From: Cucumis sativus
Lineage: Eukaryota; Streptophyta; Magnoliopsida; Cucurbitales; Cucurbitaceae
Direction of reading: 5' to 3'
Assembly (NCBI RefSeq): GCF_000004075.3
Contig: NC_026660.2
Span: 28,523,498 to 28,587,497, forward strand
Length of the DNA stretch: 64,000 nt
Shown here piece by piece: positions 26,101-39,168 of the stretch; positions within the stretch are counted from its first letter, which is position 1, and every line of letters starts with the position of its first letter. The notes beneath the pieces were generated by a model. It worked only from the letters and a program-made list of their open reading frames with translations. It did no database searches and had not been told where the DNA came from. The position numbers and the translations under genes were made by a program.

Positions 26101-29100
26101 TATATCTACCACTCATCACTTTTCTTTTTCACTCTTATTAAGAGAATACACAAATACGCAATGTAGATTTGTATTATATAACAAAAAGACATGATTCACA
26201 TATTTGTACATTATTGTACATTATTGAATAATAAAAATTTAAAGATAGAAGTAAAAGAGAAATGGACGTCGATGAAAGGATCGGATTAGTGTGATCCAAA
26301 AATGAAAATACATTGAGAGAGGAAATCATAATAAGAAAGTAAAACATCCAAATATAAATACTGAAATACATACATAGATACATTATATTTATTATATAGT
26401 GTTTTTGGGGTTGGTGGTGTTATTGATTGGAAAGGGTTTGGAGACCATACCACACCCTATGCAAGAAGTATCATGGCTCTGTACATGGAAAAGACTTAAA
26501 GTGCATCATCATCATCATAATTTAATTCTTTCCTCTTTTTTTTATAATTATAAGAAATAAGTCCTTTCGTTAGTACCCTAACGTAGGGTTCCCTAAACCT
26601 AATACCCATCCCTTTATTCTTACGCTCTTGTGACCGATTCGCGTACGATATTATATATATATATAAATAGATGTAAATGCTTTTTTTATATATATATAAT
26701 TTCTGTACTGTGTAAAAACCCTAACCCTAAATCCGAAATTTGAAAGGTAAACCCTAATTTTGCAGTTAAGAAAGATATTAAATATTTGGTGTCTACTCCA
26801 ATGAGATAAGATTGAGGATTGACTATGAGTGAGAGATTAAAAATACAAAGGTGGACTGACTGATTTTAAAAGACGTGTGTGAAATACACATATATGTATT
26901 AAATTTAGCTGTCGTTGATTGGATTTGTTCATGGTGTAGTGTACGGTCAGATGATTTCGTGTAGCTGTAGGACCCTTTTTCCATTGTACTTTTTTCTTTA
27001 TTAATTTTAGAAAGAAATAAAATTTCTTTGCTTACGTATATTATTCTCCCGAGTTTCTCTGTCTCCCTCGTAGAAACCAATTTGCAAATTGGGAATTGAT
27101 TGTTCTTCCCCTTTTACTTTACACTTCTATTGTATCTTTATGTATAATGTATTTCTATTTCTTTTTAACCTTTCTTTCTCAAAATAAATTGTTTGAGGAT
27201 CGTTGGGGACTCAATTTCTTTAACTTCTAATTCAGGCATACCCTTTTCTGCTCTCTGTACTTTCTAAATTCTAATATATACATCTTCTTATTCATTCTAA
27301 ACAAATTATACCAACCATCTCTCCAATTACACCCAACTACACTTATTATTTCTTAGAATCACGGAAGTATGAATTTTAAGTTTATGATCCAACGTTTAAT
27401 TAGCAACGTCAATCCAACTACGTCAATCCAACTGAAACCATTTGGATGACTAAATTATTTTTAAAGTTAAAAATGTGAAACTGCATTTTATTATTATTTG
27501 ATTGTTAACAAATTGTAGTCTAATTATCTCTAATTATCAATGATATCGAATACTATTTGATTGTCGTTGATTGTTATTCGAGGAAGAAGAATAAATTAAG
27601 GGAAAGATAATTTTTTAATTAAAGAAAATTAATTATGGTTATTTTACCTTTATCTTGAATAATTTTTAATTATTATTTCTTTATTTGCAAGGTTAATTAA
27701 AGCGGTCGCATATATCTTATTTTGCTAAATTTGTTTGTGACATAGTACAATTTTCCTTATTATTTTTAAATTTGAATGGATCATTTTCCTACTAATACTC
27801 TTTTTTTAAAAAAATAATAATCAAACATCATTCATATTTTATGAAGTACTAAAACTGATCCCTAAACAAGATATTCACATGTCTGTGAAATCAAAATTTA
27901 GATAGTGATATAAACATCAATTAATGATTTTAAGTGATGGATTTATTGGTATGTTAATTTATATTTTTCATCAAAGCATTACGAGGACCTTGAATTTCTC
28001 TTGAGAAACCGAAATATAAATAACTATAATTACTGATTGATTTCAACCCTTAGCAAATTATAGAGAGTAGTTGATCAACTATATAAAACATCGAATAACG
28101 ATAAGCAAGCAGCATATAGGATCTTTGCTTTCTTAGTAGTTGTCATTGTAATTTAAAGATAAAATGTCACATGTAATCAACTTTATTAAGTAATATAGTT
28201 TTACAATATATTTTTTTTATATAAATATTCATACTATAGATATGTTAAAAGATTAATTATATTAACTTACTAAGTAATCATTTTTGCATATAGATATAGT
28301 GCATTTACTATTTATATGTATTACAAAAACAAATTACTAAATAGTATACAAAAATTAAACTTTCCTGCTCTGCATATATCAACGTGTAATTATATTAATA
28401 TTTTAACATTATTTACATGAATATATATAATTATGATTATTTCAACTACCATATAAATTAAATATCTTCGTCTCAGTTAATTATTATTTAAGCAAGAGGT
28501 TATATCAATAAATAATATCATAATGCCAGTTCAGCTGTCAATAGAATGACGACAAATTAGTCATAAAAAGATAGAATCATTGGTGAAAAAATGAGTCGTT
28601 TGGTGAATAAATGACATCTTATATGAATTAAAAGTAAATTGTGCATTTGAAATAGTTTCTATATTGTCTGAATTACAACGTTCCAACTCCTCGTAAGATG
28701 ATAAGTTGTCTTAAAAACGAAGTCTAATGCACAATCAAAACAAAGAGTTGATATAAATAAAAGGAAATCTTTTCCACAAAAGATGGATATGGTTGATTAC
28801 TTGCAAGGCAAGAACGTGGTTGAAGTTTTTTAAGAAATAGAAAGGAGACAACGAGAGCCCCAAATAGATAGGGGTTGGACGATGAAGATGAGTTGTTGAG
28901 TAGTTTTGATGTCAAATATATATGAATATGCGTGAGAAAAGGAATGTGTTTTTAACTCAATATTCGTCTTATAATTGCAGGTACAAATGTATCTATCAAT
29001 GCCGGATGGTTAAATTTCACAATCATATAAAAACCCTAAATCGTTTTGATTGATTCTCATCCCAATCTTTTCACTTTAAGGTGGTAATAATTTTGACACC

Positions 29101-32100
29101 TTAGTGAAAAGTCGGCTCTCTAATTGATACTCAGATTTTTGTTCTTCTTTTAGCAAATTAATGATATGCTTTTTCACATTTGATGAGATTCTTTTTAACT
29201 TACTTTTTTTTTTTTGGTTACTTTTGTTAGGGTTCGAGTAGTTAAATTGTCCCGTTAACTTATCAATCAACTAAAAGTTTGACTGTATCGATATTATTAT
29301 AGTATACAAAACCTTGAATACAAGATTTGATATCATATTGTCTTATTATCAACTGATTCAATAACTCGAATTGTTATGTTACGATAAACTTAACGAGTTT
29401 ATTTCATACTTGTTTAATTAGATTTATTTCTATATATGTGTTTAAATAGTGTTTTTTTAACTCATCGTTGTACAATGGAATGCTGATTTTTATATATTAT
29501 TTACTAATTACTTGTTTTTTGTTTTGTGAGGTTTGATGTGATATTAGAATGTCAAGTACTGATTCAAAAGCTTAAGTTAATGGATAAATTTTACCATTTA
29601 GATGGTGCTTGATTGAGTTTGCCATTATTCAATAAGATGTCAATTTTTATATTCTTTTGATTGAATATGTCTGCTTGTGTATTTCATAAACTTTTAATCA
29701 TATATAGAATGGTAAATTACTAATTAACTAAAATACTTAAGTCGATATAAATTTAATATCATATAATCTAATACTTTCATTTACTTTTGGCTTGAATAAA
29801 AAAACTAATGCAATCAAAATCAATCGGAAAGAAAATAACATGGTAAGAGTTTGAATATATGTTGATTCATTAGATGGATCATTCTTGGATGAATTGGTAA
29901 TTTGTCATGCTTCTAGTGTCGTAATTCTAAATAATGCAAATTTTAAAAGTAGTTGAAATTTAATTTTAGTTTTAAAATGGAGCATTACACTAGAATTTTT
30001 TTTTAAAAATCATAGCCATATAAACTTATTTACTTATCGTTCAAAATCAAATTAAAGCATACCTAACAGGTTGTGTTACAACTATTTATCTTTCAGAATA
30101 GTAACATTTAATTATATAAAATGTATAGCATAAAATATGCTCTTGAACTAGAAGAAAAGAAACACTGGTTGATTCAATAATTTTGTAAGTTAAAACTTTT
30201 CATTCATACAATAAAATGTCGTAAGTTTGACTTTGAAGCTTGATTTCAACTTCAGTATATCCAATAACCACTCAAAATTATATTGAAATTAATTTAAATT
30301 TCAAAACAACATTTCATCTTCTTCGAGGCATTTACCATAAAAGTCATTTCAGATGTAAAATAATGTGCATTGAAAATTAGGGCTGTGGTTGAATTCCACT
30401 CCCACATTATAATATAACTTTGAAATTTGCTGCTCTAGACTCGTCTCTACAAAGACACATCTGCCCTTGGTTTCGGTAACTACAACATTATATTCATCCA
30501 TACATATTTTTTATACTATAAGTATGATAATGTTTGTTTTATAACATAAGATTTTACTTTTCGTTTAATTCAACATTTAACTCAATTTTCCTTTTACCTA
30601 CTTAATGTAGATGATTGAAACCTTCAAAATAAACTATTGATTGAAACAAATATATATATATATAAGAAGAAAGATATAGCTTTTTCATATTTTGAATTGA
30701 TAATTAGTTTGAAATTTTAGACTATTTATTACTAGATGAACCAAACTATATATATTTTTACTTAAAATGAAATTTAAGATTCACGCAAATTCATGTAATG
30801 CTTTTTTTAATCCTAAAATGTTAACTTTGTGTTGCTCACATTTCATAACAAGAATATTTCAGATAACATTATCTATGATAAAAAAAAAGTGGCAAGCTTA
30901 AATAATTTATTCATATAGTACAAAAACAAACATTTTATGCTGTAAATTGATTTTTACTCGTGACTGTTACAAATATATAAACTAGACTAAGAATATTAAG
31001 AAATATAACAAAATTGCAAACGCATGAAATTTGTTGGACTCCCGATACTAATCATCATATCCTCAATAATTTTTTCAATCTTCATAATTTTTTTAAAATG
31101 TTAGTATGTTATTGAATATTATTTTTTAAATTGCTATCTATTTTTTCAAAACTATTATTAAGAAAATGAAAAATACCAATATATGGATAAAGACAGAAAA
31201 GAAGGTCTGTCATACAGTTGAAGGTAATAAAGAAAGCCTAAATCACAACTAATTAACAATAAAAAGGATAAGTAAAGAAAAGAAACACATGTTTATATCT
31301 AGACTGAATGTTATCAAACTCTAAACTCAACATTAACCTAATATAATCTTCACACGCTCAGAATAATTAACCTAACATATACAATATTTTTTGGTCAAGA
31401 CTTTACTGAAATGAAAAATGCAATAGATGAAACATTGGTATTCTGATCAGATTTTAACTCGGAAAACATATCTTCTCACTTGTGATCTTGGTAGAAATTC
31501 CGCTGCTCATTAAGTTCACGACTTTTTGTTCTCCTTCATTCCGAAGATTTTAGGAGAAAGATGGATTGTTAGTTTTTGTAGGATTTGCCATACTGTTATT
31601 GACGACGTGTAGTTTCTTCCGTTCTTTTGAATTTGGTGTCTTTTTAGTTAAAAAAAATTGAACAACTATACAACACAGATAGTTAATCAAGTGTGAAAAT
31701 GGTGAAAAGTAGAATTGGGTTGAAAACAGTGAAGTGAAATATAAATAAGAATTACAATTTGAGTCCAAAGCTTTCAATCTAAACGTGTAAACGAGATTAC
31801 AGCAAATTACATCATTTCAACTTCTCATTTTCACTGTGTCCTGTCATTCTCCTTTTCTCTTGTTTCATGAAAAACTCTTGAAGATAAAGAAAAATATTTT
31901 AAGTTGATTTAAAAGATCAAATTAAGTAATAATAATTAATCATAAACCACTAAAAAAATCTTATTCATTCACTACACAAGCCTAGAATTTACAAAACCAT
32001 TGGCCAACTTATTTTCACATGTAGTTTAAAACAGAAATAAAATATTGGAAATCCAATATATTTTGAATTAAATATACTAACTAAAACATCAATATTATTA

Positions 32101-33968
32101 TGGAATAAATTTAGAAAAGAAAAAAAAAAGTGGAGGGGGAAAAAAAGGTTGAAACATTGAATGGGCACTGTTAGACAGAGATTTAGGGGAGGGATATTTG
32201 TTTTAAAGAAAAAGCTAATAATTTTCCACGACCTTCAATGGGGAGATTGGAAAGAAAGTTGTAAGGAAGAGGGTAAGAGGGTTTTTTAGGCTTAGTATAG
32301 AGTGAAAGAGAAGAAGCGACATTCGGACTGTCCCACTAACTTTATTCACCTTTTCTATTTTATTTTATTTTATTTATTTTTTCCACTTTTTTCCATGGCA
32401 AATTATTAGCAAAGATTAGATGTGGGTGTGACTCAGAACCATAATTACCCTTTTTATTTCTTTATTTATTATTATTATAATTGCCTAATATGAAATTCAC
32501 CTTTTGAGTAAGAAAAAGAGATACGGTAAGTTGAGTTTGAGTTAAACCCCCTTTTGCTTTCACTTTATTTTATTTGTTTATTTATATATAACTCTCTCAA
32601 CTCATTTTTGCATAAAAAAAGTTTTCTGCTTTACATCAAAAGTTCAAACCGTGTGGGAAAATGAAAATAGGGTTTTGGACTTTGGTTGAAGCAAGAGAAA
32701 GAAGTAAGAGGACAAAGCAAAGAACGGATATTAAATGAGTGGACAGATTGCAATCAATCTCTCTGCTCTTAGCTTGAGGAACCAAATATAAAATATATAT
32801 AATCAATTTATAAACTATAGCCCTAACGAATTTTAAAGGTTGTATTTATTTAAGCAGTTAAGCAATAATTATATTAATTTAAATTATAATAAAATGTAAA
32901 AGTTTATTACCTTTTGAAAATAAATAAAATTTAGTGTGGATTGTTTTTGTTTGTTTGGAGGGCTACTTAAAATAAATATAATATAATGTAATCACAATTT
33001 TAGACTCCACTCGTAATATTAAATTCATTTTATTTCAATATTTTTTACTCAATACTCTTTCTCACACCATTTTTTTCTTCGATTTCTCATTCATTCCAAT
33101 GCTTCCAAATTTTCAATAATTTTAGTTACATTTCAACTATTCGAATAAACTCTTAATAGTTCATGCATTTACTTAGTCGTAACTAAAATATTAAATAAAA
33201 AAACTTATAACTTAAGGTTGTATTAAATTGATTTACACTTTAATCTTGTAAAAGTATTAAAATATCCTAAAATGAAAAAGAAAAAAAGAAGCAAAACTTT
33301 TGATCACAAATTAAGATTCAACAAATCGACGGAATGCAGAAGGATAATCCAGATTGGAGATAACATTTAAGCATTTTTCTTAAATTTATAATTGATTAAG
33401 AAAAAACGTAGAAAAAAAAGCATTTATCATGCTTTCACCTTACTTGGGCAGTGCTAAGTTTATAGGTTAGAGGTTTGGTTTTTCCCTCTGTATTGCCTTG
33501 CCGTGTGCTGCCTCTCCTCGTCTCCTTTCCCTCGATTCCATCGTTCTTTCTTCTCTCTCTCTCTCATTCTTTTTGCCAGTAATGGCAGTGCATCATCAGT
33601 GCCACTGCATTAAAAGAGCGAGAAGAGAGTTTTCATCGGGAAGGTAAAAAATTAAAAAAAAAATACACACAAACTCAAAACTTTTTTTTTCCCACTATCT
33701 ACTTCCCTTACAAACCCTAATTTTGTTTCTTACATTACAAACAACTCTCCCCCCCAAAAAAAAAAAAAAAATCCTCTCTTCTGATTTTATAACTGAGATC
33801 TTTCTTACAAAGTATCACTATTTGTTTCTTTTTAAAAAACCCCCCCAAAAGCCTCAACCTTTTCGAAGCTAAAATCCCGGGAGTGGGGATTTATATAATA
33901 CCAAAAGAGAGAGAGAATTTTATAATTTACTACAAATTTCGGGTTCGGAGAGATATTCTTATTTTCAA
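20109..33968. other. 13.9-kb AT-rich region without genes upstream of STM-like gene
   Basis: No frame longer than about 100 codons, no splice-linked exons and no recognisable transposon protein. Poly(A)/poly(T) tracts and AT-rich DNA dominate. A more complex island lies around 26.4-27.1 kb, with telo-box-like words. Small direct repeats occur at 26,208-26,227 and 27,403-27,431. The last kilobase (about 33.4-33.97 kb) becomes CT-rich and should be the STM-like promoter and 5' UTR. Long upstream regions are common for KNOX1 genes, whose regulation is complex. Confidence 0.55.
26716..26757. promoter_or_regulatory. Telo-box-like cluster in the STM-like upstream region
   Basis: AAACCCTAACCCTAAA (26,716-26,731) and a further AAACCCTAA (26,749-26,757) lie within 42 bp. 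Interstitial AAACCCTAA motifs act in plant promoters and as recruitment sites for telobox-binding repressors that bring in Polycomb. No transcript start is evident here, so the role is inferred only. Confidence 0.4.
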
Positions 33969-36831
33969 ATGGATGTTCCAAGTGGGAATTGTTCTGGAGG
34001 TATGATGAATTTTGGTGATCAAAATAATAATAACAACAACAATAATGGGTTATGTTCTATGATGATGATGATGCCATTAATCTCTGCTTCTCAACAAGGT
34101 GGAGATGGTTCTTCATGTACTCCATTTCTTCCTCTTCCTCCTCCTAATTACAACAACAACAACAATACTTCTATTTGTAATTACTTCATGGACGAAACCA
34201 ACAACAACAACAACGACGAGAGTAGTAATGGCGCCAATTCTTGTTGTGAAGTAAAGGCTAAAATCATGGCTCATCCTCACTACCACCGTCTCCTTGCTGC
34301 CTATGTCAACTGTCGTAAGGTAATTAATTAAATATATATTGTGATTTAATTAATTAATTTAATTATAGATCTGAATTATTTATTATTTATTTTTATAATT
34401 TTTTTTGTCATGTAGGTGGGGGCGCCGCCGGAAGTGGTGGCGCGGCTTGAAGAAGCGTGTGCTAGTGCGGTAACAATGAGTAGTGGTAATAATGGTGGTG
34501 GGTGTATTGGGGAAGATCCAGCGCTTGATCAGTTTATGGAAGCTTATTGTGAGATGCTTACCAAATACGAACAAGAACTTTCCAAACCCTTTAGAGATGC
34601 TATGCTTTTTCTTCAACGAATTGACTCTCAATTCAAAGCTCTCTCTATTTCCTCCTCTCATCTCCCTCCAGGTATTATTTTTTTTATTATTTTTTTCCTA
34701 TTTTGCATGTAGTTGAATTTGTAAAATTATTTTCGTTATTATGGTTTATAATTATGATTTGATGATCCCTAAAGTGGATGCATTTGCCTCTTTCTCTTTC
34801 TCTTTCTCACTGCCTTTTATATATTTATTTATTTATTTCTGCTAGGGCTTCTATGAACCCTTTGATTTGTGTAGTTTTTCTGTGGATTTTACTATTTTTT
34901 TTGGCTGTTCGGTCAATTTTTTTTATCTGAAGTTTATTTTGTGTTTAGTAAATAAGAGGTTATTTGAAGAGATTGATTATTTAATATGGAGATGTGTTGT
35001 TCCTAGGGTTTATAACTTTTTCAATATAATGTTTATATATTTGCTTTTCACAATGTGTATTTGCGAAGTTTTAAACTTGCCTGTTAATATGGTTTTCTTT
35101 CTTGTCTAGAAGTATGTGTTAACTGTCAGATAAATGCAGGAATCTGTGTGTAGGCGTTGGTTATGAGATGATCTAACGTATGCCATGAGGAGATTCATTG
35201 TTATTTTTATCACCTGATTTTGTTGAGATAAAATTAGTACTTTCTTCATATGTTGTGTATTTCGTCCTTCTTTTGTTATTTGTTGTTTTTGCACTTATAT
35301 TCATTGGCATTATTGTTATACATTGGATTTGATATCCCATGTAGTTCGTTCAAACTTTTTCGTTCTCGAAATGCAACGTTTTTCGATACTGTTTTGATTA
35401 TAGAAGTGAGGATTTGGCTTTGTGTTGATTGTTTGAATGTTTTTACGACGGGACTAGTTTTGGGAGTGATATTTGGGATTCAAGCGTTTAAATTGTGAGG
35501 TTGACATGGATCATATTCATGAATTTCAGTTGTTTTTTATTGTTCCTTGCAGTAAACTTGTGAGAAAATTCAGTGAAATGTGCGGTTCATACGAAAATTT
35601 ATATAGTATTATATTGTCGTGGTCAAGTTGAATAATTTATATAGATTTTCTATGAACGAAAATATTGTATATAAACGACGGTAACCCTACATATTTAATT
35701 GTAATTTCCTGCTTTGTGTATGCATGATGATATAATTTGCTTGGGATATACACGATTCGTTTTTTTTTTTTTTATTGTTTGTGATAGTTTTGATTAATTT
35801 CTGGGAAATAATTTCTTGGAATATTATTGTAGGTGTTGACTGAAATACAATATGGAAGTACACTTTTTTGTTTTGTTTTGTTATGTTTTATGCTATTACT
35901 TTTTGTTTCGATTTGTTCCAATGTCCATGCAACATAAAAAACACAACTAAAATACTATGTTGTCATTTTCTTCTGAAAAAATGGTTCATTCTTAATCTAT
36001 AAGAAGAGGCCCCCCTCTTCAAACAACAAGCCTAGGAGAGACACATTACATAAATTTTGGAGCATTTTTCCTTATGTTTTTGGGATAAATTCTGTTACCG
36101 AATGAAAATCTACCCCCCAAAAAAGGGAATCTAATTTCATTGTGTAGCATAAATTTGTGTTCTCATCTAAGTGAGCCATTCAATAGTCTATGCAGCTGGG
36201 ACTAGCAATACTTGTTCATTTTGATCATATTGTGGTATTTTGGTGGCTGTGTTTTGTTGTTGGCTGACAATTATTGCACATGTCACGTAGCTTGTGGCGA
36301 GGCGTTTGATAGGAACGGATCATCTGAAGAGGAAGTTGACATCAATGGGCACTCGATCGACCCTCAAGCGGAAGATCGTGAACTGAAAGGTCAGCTCCTG
36401 CGCAAATACAGTGGATACTTAGGCAGTTTGAAACAAGAATTCATGAAGAAAAGGAAGAAAGGGAAGTTACCTAAGGAAGCCAGACAACAACTTCTGGATT
36501 GGTGGAGCAGACATTACAAATGGCCTTATCCATCTGTATGGTCTAATTCAATTAGTTATTCTAATTAGTTGATTGTACGTACAGTAATTTGGTTAAATAT
36601 ATAAATAAACGTTTTGCTATGACACAGGAATCACAGAAGTTAGCTTTAGCTCAATCAACGGGGTTAGATCAAAAGCAAATCAACAATTGGTTCATCAACC
36701 AAAGAAAAAGACACTGGAAACCATCTGAAGATATGCAATTTGTGGTGATGGATGCTGCTCATCCACAGTATTACATGGATACTGTCTTAGGGAATCCTTT
36801 TCCCTTGGATATATCTCCTGCTCTACTTTAA
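33969..36831 (+). CDS. STM: KNOX class I homeodomain transcription factor, STM type (4 exons, 351 aa)
   Basis: Exons 33969-34319, 34416-34671, 36291-36535 and 36628-36831, all in frame. The N-terminus carries Asn runs and MMMMMP, seen in STM proteins. KNOX1 starts at [20 protein letters not shown] (about 95), KNOX2 near residue 151 ([15 protein letters not shown]), ELK at 233-253, then a TALE homeodomain (about 255-318) with the three-residue insertion PYP (281-283) and recognition helix WFIN (305-308) followed by QRKRHWKP. The end [23 protein letters not shown] matches my memory of STM rather than KNAT1/2/6. It is a nuclear DNA-binding factor that keeps shoot meristem cells undifferentiated, acting with BELL partners. 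Intron 2 is long (1619 bp). Orthology to STM rather than a close class I paralogue is likely but needs a tree. Confidence 0.93.
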
Positions 36832-36902
36832 TTTTAATTAAATTTGCATATTGTTATGATTTTAATATAAAGTCACACTCATATATGGTGGTGGTGGTGA
36901 TG

Positions 36903-36905
<3 letters not shown>

Positions 36906-36936
<31 letters not shown>
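36906..36936. repeat. Poly(T) tract of 31 nt
   Basis: An uninterrupted T run about 75 bp after the stop codon of the STM-like gene, preceded by a short TGG/GGT repeat. It lies in or just behind the 3' UTR; its length makes it likely to vary between individuals and to be error-prone in assembly. Confidence 0.9.
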
Positions 36937-36937
<1 letters not shown>

Positions 36938-37924
36938 TGTATGAATGTTTGAGGAATGTTTCACCTGGTTTGACAGAACATATATATTTATATATATATA
37001 TGCTTTTTTACTTATTACTTCATATCAAAATGTAGTCCCAACGGAGATGTTAGAATTTATATGAAACTTGCTTTTGTATACGTGTTTTTTTTATGTATTT
37101 ACTGAATGTGAAATTTGTACATATATGGCCATATGGGGTGAGTTTTTGGAAGAGTTTCTGTTATGGTTTAATGAGATTTGAGAGATATGACCTACTCTTT
37201 TGAAAGTGTATTTTACTGTTTTTGTTTGAGTTTCAATACTTCTGTACTAGACATTCTTGGTTATAATTCAAAGTATATGGAAATGTAGCACTTTTTAATC
37301 CTTAAGGATAGCGTTAATTCAATTTAAGTTAATAACTTAATTTGTTTGCCAACTGAACTAACATATAACATAATTTTGTTAGAAGAAAATAACTTGTATG
37401 TTTTATTATAAGGGAGGGAGGTCGTGAGTATTGAATCATCAGTGTTTTGTATGGTAATTGAATTTATGTGTATAGTTGGAATTGACTATAACTAGATTAG
37501 TTAGACATAATAAAATTAATGTATTAACGTAGGAGTTTTTGCTCCACTATGCTCTGTTAGAAATAAATTTTAACTTGGATAACTATGTTCTTGCAAATCT
37601 GATGTATTATAAATGATGAATGGAATTAACTAAAATAACGGGACAAACTAAATATAATTTAATTAACATAAAATATGTACTATGCTCACTTTCATATTAA
37701 AATTTAATTTTCTATTTTCAAATACTTCAGAAAAAATACCAAAGACCAAAGCAATATTAACTAAAAAAGAAAGTAAAGTTTAATTTAACGTAGGAAAAAA
37801 GTGTTATTTTGGTTCCTTAGTTTTGAGAAATCAATACCAATTTAGTCCCTAAATTTGAAGAAATATGTTTAAAAGGCGACTCTAAAAAAAAGAATTTAAT
37901 TAACAAATTTAGGGTTTGGGGCAA

Positions 37925-38110
37925 TTTCTCCCGATTTCTCCCGATTAGGGCTTCACGCCATCTCTCTCTCTATTTCTCCCGATTAGGGTTTCGCGGCTCC
38001 ATTTTCAAAGCATCCGAAAAAGATCGACCATGTAAAAGTGTTCACATCACACCAGCAATTGAGGCCCAAATTTGAAGTTTGAATTCGCGAAGAAGAATGG
38101 AGGTGGCCCA
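37925..38110 (+). promoter_or_regulatory. uL4m upstream motifs: repeated TTTCTCCCGATTAGGG module and site II elements
   Basis: TTTCTCCCGAT occurs three times (starting near 37,925, 37,935 and 37,973). The last two copies extend into GATTAGGG(C/T)TTC, which contains a telo-box-like TTAGGGTTT in the third. Two GGCCCA site II elements follow (38,063-38,068; 38,105-38,110). This pairing is typical of nuclear genes for ribosomal proteins, and the next gene encodes one. Confidence 0.55.
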
Positions 38111-38910
38111 AATTGTGGTATCTGGATCCAGTCCGGCCTGTTAACGCTTTCGGTTTCCGCATCTCTTTTTGTTCTTCGTCTCCCTCGTGAAGCTTTGCAC
38201 ATCCCCACATACCAGCAAGTGCAGCGCCGCTTCTTCCGGCCGCCGTCTCAGCTGTTACCGTCGCCGCACATTGCACTCTCATCTTTCGACGAAATATCCG
38301 CCGCCCTCCCTCTCACAAAATCTCTCGCCCTTCGAGCTATCAGAGTTGCTTCTCTCTGTTCTTCTTTCTCTCGGAAACACGGTGGTTCAGAACCTTGCTG
38401 TTGTTGATATTGGCCGCCGACGTTCATCTTTCAGATCCTCAAGGTTTTTATTTTTTCTTTTATTTTTGTTTATTCGCTTCACCTATGTGCAACTAGTCTA
38501 ATTGATGATAGAAACTAGGAATTCATATATCACAAATTGGAATGAAGAGAAGATCGAACTAATGTATTGAAAGGAACAAAGAATCATACAACTGTTATTC
38601 GAATAAGTAAATAGTGAGGAAAAAAGGTGAACAAGGATAAAAGAAAATCACCTTGAAGATTGACATTATCAATTAAAAATTAAGTAAAATTTAATGGACA
38701 AACGAAATAGAAAACTAACTTGAGTTTTAGTTCGATTGAATAATTTTTGAGTTGGTACAGGAAGGCGTTTGCATATGAACCAGCGTAAATTTAAAAAAGA
38801 AAGATTTCTCTTGTGTGGTATAATTAGAAACAGATTTCTGAAGTATAAAATGAAAAACCCGTCAAATCCGAAATTTGTTTCAAAGAAACAATACTTCATT
38901 TCACAACTCA

Positions 38911-38914
<4 letters not shown>

Positions 38915-38952
<38 letters not shown>
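38915..38952. repeat. (TA)n microsatellite
   Basis: About 19 uninterrupted AT/TA units, just upstream of the uL4m start region, probably inside the suspected 5' UTR intron. Confidence 0.95.
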
Positions 38953-38954
<2 letters not shown>

Positions 38955-39168
38955 AATCCAAACACTTGCAATATTCCAAATTCAGAAGTTCAACCAGGGG
39001 TACATGATCTTTATTATACATAGTTTCGATCTAGTTTTGATTGTGAAACTAGGTTGATGGTAAGGTATATGGCTAAAATTCCAGAAAACTTACTCTTGTA
39101 GATGACTAGGTAGCTGTCTGATTGTTGCAAAACCACTACATCGATTCTTTTAGTGGTGCCCCGTTAAT

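Larger units (their letters stand above)
36832..39168. other. Intergenic region with uL4m promoter and probable 5' UTR
   Basis: The first kilobase is AT-rich 3' flank of the STM-like gene. From about 37,920 the DNA becomes C/T-rich, with telo-box-like and site II motifs. A GC-richer stretch (38,090-38,440) ends at CCTCAAG|GTTTTT near 38,442, which could be the donor of a 5' UTR intron running to just before the uL4m ATG. Frames of 100-111 codons in this stretch overlap each other and match nothing known, so no gene is called. Confidence 0.5.

Noticed and set aside
26700..26760. Telomeric insertion
   Set aside because: Only two or three CCCTAA units are present, too few for an interstitial telomere; treated as telo-box motifs.
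38072..38407. Frames of 99-111 codons on both strands in the GC-richer stretch
   Set aside because: They overlap each other, match no family, and sit where the uL4m 5' UTR is expected.
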